This document shows positions 6,828-8,696 of a DNA stretch of 8,696 bases, in pieces. The notes beneath the pieces were generated by a model that was not told the origin of the DNA, did not search any database, and worked only from the letters and a program-made list of their open reading frames with translations. Position 1 is the stretch's first letter. Every line of letters starts with the position of its first letter. The translations under genes were made by a program, and so were the position numbers. Origin of the DNA: an uncultured Pseudomonadota bacterium (GTDB lineage: Bacteria > Pseudomonadota > Gammaproteobacteria > Methylococcales > Methylomonadaceae); contig CAIZCB010000520.1 of the NCBI GenBank assembly GCA_903931355.1, positions 1-8,696 on the forward strand, given 5' to 3'.

Positions 6828-7008
6828 ACATTTTGAAAAATCGGTCTTGCAGTTTTGTGGTCTAGCTTTTCAAGCGAAAGTGGTTAGTTCAGTGCAAAAC
6901 CCGCTATTCGATTGTAAGTTTTTGTTTGGTTATTTTGTTGAAACATTCGTGTTTAGCATTTTGCCCTACAGATAAAGGCTAGCAAGTTTACTTGCTGGCC
7001 TTTTTTGT
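6828..7008 (+). ncRNA. Candidate structured small RNA or attenuated queA leader
   Basis: This roughly 180-nt stretch is bounded by a good promoter (6793-6821) and a strong intrinsic terminator. Three hairpins can be drawn. A long arm spans 6852-6900: GTTTTG pairs with CAAAAC at the base, an inner helix joins 6862-6871 to 6876-6887, and the loop is AAGC. A short stem AAACA/TGTTT follows at 6941-6954, closed by a TTCG loop. The terminator stem is the third. A 60-codon frame with a TTG start crosses the region, but it has no ribosome site or recognisable domain. It does not resemble 6S RNA, tmRNA or a tRNA that I know. The alternative reading is a leader that ends most transcripts before queA; the sequence alone does not separate the two. 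Confidence 0.4.
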
Positions 7009-7009
7009 T
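6974..7009 (+). terminator. Intrinsic terminator just upstream of queA
   Basis: A 13-bp stem (6974-6986 with 6991-7003, one G-U pair) with loop TTTA runs into a T-tract (TTTTTT at 7001-7006, then GTTT). This is a textbook Rho-independent terminator on the plus strand. It ends about 21 nt before the queA start codon, leaving no room for a separate promoter between the two. Confidence 0.85.
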
Positions 7010-7029
7010 TCTGCCACTCAGCCAACGCC

Positions 7030-8049
7030 ATGAAAAAAAGCGATTTCAATTATCACCTTCCCGAATCTTTAATTGCCCAAAAGCCTTTGGCGGAACGTAC
7101 TGCCAGCCGTTTATTGCATTTAGACAGAGTATCGGGCGCTATTAAAGACAGCCAATTCAGCGATTTTCTTGATTTGCTAAACGCTAATGATTTAGTGGTG
7201 TTTAACGATACCAAAGTCATTCCAGCGCGTTTATACGGTCACAAAGCCAGTGGCGGCAAAATTGAGATTTTGATTGAGCGGATCGAGGGTGAGCGTCAAG
7301 CCTTGGCGCATATCAAAGCCAGCAAGTCACCAAAGCCAGATTCATTACTTAATTTAGACGGCGGCGCGATTTGTCGAGTGATTGAGCGGGCAAACGATTT
7401 ATTCCGGCTGCAATTTGAAACCGAACAAACCCTGTTAGATTTGTTGGCAGACATTGGTCACATCCCGTTACCACCTTACATTGAACGCGCTGATGACATC
7501 GATGATTTAGAACGCTATCAAACCGTGTTTGCGAAACAAGCCGGCGCTGTGGCGGCTCCGACAGCGGGATTACATTTTGATCAAGCGGCGTTGGATAAGT
7601 TGGAGGCGAAAGGCATTGCTAAGGCTTTTGTGACTTTGCATGTCGGTAGCGGGACTTTTCAGCCGGTGCGAGCCGATGATTTGTCCGACCATGTGATGCA
7701 CAAAGAGTTTTACCAAGTTAGCCAAGCTACGGTGAATGCTGTCGAGCAAGCCCGTGCCCGTGGCGGGCGAGTGGTGGCAATTGGTACTACGGCGGTTCGT
7801 GCTTTGGAATCGGCTTCTCGCAGCGGTAGTTTGCAAGCTGGTTTTGGTGATACCGATTTGTTTATTACCCCTGGCTATGAGTTCAAATCAGTCGATGCCA
7901 TGTTAACTAACTTCCATTTGCCAGAATCGACTTTGCTGATGCTAATCTCGGCATTTACTGGCTATGACGCGGTGATGCAAGCTTATCAACACGCTATCCA
8001 GCAGCAATACCGATTTTTTAGTTATGGTGATGCGATGGTGATTATTTAA
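7030..8049 (+). CDS. queA: S-adenosylmethionine:tRNA ribosyltransferase-isomerase (QueA)
   Basis: QueA transfers and isomerises the ribosyl group of S-adenosylmethionine onto preQ1 in tRNA, giving epoxyqueuosine at wobble position 34 of His, Tyr, Asn and Asp tRNAs. The protein (339 aa) follows the family along its length: [20 protein letters not shown] at the N-terminus, [38 protein letters not shown], the signature [67 protein letters not shown] and RFFSYGDAM. It ends only three residues after that last motif, a few residues earlier than many homologues. The start is fixed by the family N-terminus, although no clear Shine-Dalgarno sequence precedes it. The usual partner tgt does not follow; a relic antitoxin gene does. 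Confidence 0.97.
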   Translation: MKKSDFNYHLPESLIAQKPLAERTASRLLHLDRVSGAIKDSQFSDFLDLLNANDLVVFNDTKVIPARLYGHKASGGKIEILIERIEGERQALAHIKASKSPKPDSLLNLDGGAICRVIERANDLFRLQFETEQTLLDLLADIGHIPLPPYIERADDIDDLERYQTVFAKQAGAVAAPTAGLHFDQAALDKLEAKGIAKAFVTLHVGSGTFQPVRADDLSDHVMHKEFYQVSQATVNAVEQARARGGRVVAIGTTAVRALESASRSGSLQAGFGDTDLFITPGYEFKSVDAMLTNFHLPESTLLMLISAFTGYDAVMQAYQHAIQQQYRFFSYGDAMVII

Positions 8050-8218
8050 TGGCGGTTCTGTGATGACTATTCCAGCTGATTTCTTTGATAGCGTTGAGCC
8101 ACAAAAACACCTTTACACACTGGAACAATTACTAGCTTTATGTGACGCAAACACCAAACTTAGCCAAGAAGACCACGTTTGGCTGGATGCGCCTGCTGTT
8201 GGCAATGAGTTACTTTGA
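8042..8218 (+). pseudogene. Remnant of a MazE/AbrB-type antitoxin gene with internal deletion
   Basis: The open frame from the ATG at 8063 encodes 51 aa. Residues 11-51, from VEPQKHLYTLEQLLALCD through LSQEDHVWLDAPAVGNELL, match the C-terminal, toxin-binding tail of MazE-like antitoxins of the type RYTLDELLAQCD...EDREWLDAPxVG. The same frame just upstream reads [14 protein letters not shown], like the GGSVMxxVPPAxLD part of the DNA-binding fold in these proteins. The roughly 25 residues that should join the two parts, and the first few residues, are absent. A TGA at 8039 closes the frame upstream. No MazF-like toxin follows. It starts within the last bases of queA and could be co-transcribed with it. 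Most likely it is a decaying toxin-antitoxin relic; a short expressed peptide is not excluded. Confidence 0.65.
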
Positions 8219-8313
8219 TGTAGCAGTTTTGCTTAAATCTTGCCACGCATATAGCTAACGGCCATTAAGTTAAGAAGTTGGGGGAATTTGGACTGATGAA
8301 ATAGCATTACCGA

Positions 8314-8387
8314 GTAGGGTGGATAAGCGGTAGCGCATCCACCATATTGACCTTCGCGGTGGATGCGCTACCGCTTATCCACCCTAC
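8314..8387. repeat. Perfect inverted pair of REP palindromes (BIME-like)
   Basis: The arms 8314-8343 and 8358-8387 are exact reverse complements (30 nt) around a 14-nt loop. Each arm starts with GTAG at its outer edge and is itself a hairpin: GGTGGAT pairs with ATCCACC around AAGCGGTAGCGC. The layout (GTAG foot, GGA, TAAGCG, TAGCG, TCC) is that of the pair at 35-126, with different but still complementary stem bases. It lies between the antitoxin relic and the convergent DUF1348 gene, where it could also serve as a two-way transcription end (inference). Confidence 0.85.
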
Positions 8388-8457
8388 CTGATTTTCCAAG
8401 AAAACGCTTAACTTAGTGGTGATGACGCGTAAACCTACAAGCAATCATCGATTAATT

Positions 8458-8696
8458 TCAAAGTCCCAACTCACTTAAGCCCGGATGCTCATCTGGGCGG
8501 CGGCCTTGAGGCCAGTGCATTAAACGCTGTTCGGCTTCAATCGGCTTGTCGTTGATGCTGGCATAGCGGCGTTGCATTAAGCCTTGGTTGTCAAATTCCC
8601 AGTTTTCATTGCCATATGATCTAAACCATTGCAGATTGGCATTATGCCATTCGTAAGCAAAACGTACGGCGATGCGGTTGTTATCAAATGTCCAAA
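8458..8696 (-). CDS. DUF1348 (NTF2-like) protein, C-terminal part
   Basis: The last 78 codons of a gene that runs off the right edge of the window, on the minus strand. The visible sequence ([69 protein letters not shown]) closely fits the C-terminal half of the DUF1348 group of the NTF2/SnoaL-like fold, usually about 150 aa in full. The cone-shaped NTF2 fold often binds small ligands, but no activity is established for this group. The gene ends convergently to queA and the antitoxin relic, with a REP pair between them. The start and promoter lie outside the window. Confidence 0.85.
   Translation of the reverse strand, partial: WTFDNNRIAVRFAYEWHNANLQWFRSYGNENWEFDNQGLMQRRYASINDKPIEAEQRLMHWPQGRRPDEHPGLSELGL

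Noticed and set aside
6870..6925. tRNA-like segment (GTGGTTAGTTCAG)
   Set aside because: It resembles a D-arm only; no acceptor stem, anticodon arm or T-loop with CCA end can be assembled around it.
6793..6975. 60-codon plus-strand frame upstream of queA
   Set aside because: It begins at a TTG that overlaps the -35 box of the best promoter, has no ribosome site, no recognisable domain, and runs into the terminator stem; a non-coding transcript explains the region better.
7570..7836. 88-codon minus-strand frame inside queA
   Set aside because: It is antisense to highly conserved QueA motifs and has no protein-family resemblance.

Overview
The window reads as accessory chromosome of a moderate-G+C gammaproteobacterium. 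The support is a typical QueA, two large TonB-dependent outer-membrane receptors with their own TonB, a DUF333 lipoprotein, and E. coli-like REP palindromes with a GTAG foot. A methanotroph or other methylotroph would be plausible, but nothing in the window proves the lineage.

Left two thirds (139-5891, minus strand): in transcription order, a TonB-dependent receptor (793 aa), a second paralogous receptor (799 aa) and a tonB gene (248 aa). Both receptors have a signal peptide, a TonB-box-like segment, a plug domain and a C-terminal aromatic residue. They share many plug and barrel motifs, so they look like a diverged tandem duplication. A hairpin lies just after the stop codon of each receptor gene, and a REP pair (35-126) lies just after tonB. 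Together the genes look like an outer-membrane uptake locus with a private energy transducer. No exbB/exbD is in the window and the substrate cannot be read from the sequence.

Middle (5892-7029): a divergent intergenic region full of dyads, including a perfect 15-bp palindrome at 6128-6142. It also holds a 12-codon ORF with a strong ribosome site. Next come a small DUF333 lipoprotein on the plus strand, flanked by two near-identical 25-nt direct repeats exactly 460 bp apart, and a roughly 400-nt stretch without a convincing protein gene. That stretch contains a good sigma-70 promoter, a structured region and a strong intrinsic terminator: a candidate small RNA or an attenuated queA leader.

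Right end (7030-8696): queA (epoxyqueuosine precursor synthesis) on the plus strand, not followed here by tgt. Thirteen bases after its stop lies a remnant of a MazE/AbrB-type antitoxin that keeps part of the N-terminal motif and the whole C-terminal tail but lacks the middle and the toxin partner. After it come a second REP pair (8314-8387, perfect 30-nt arms) and the C-terminal half of a DUF1348 (NTF2-like) protein on the minus strand, cut by the window edge.
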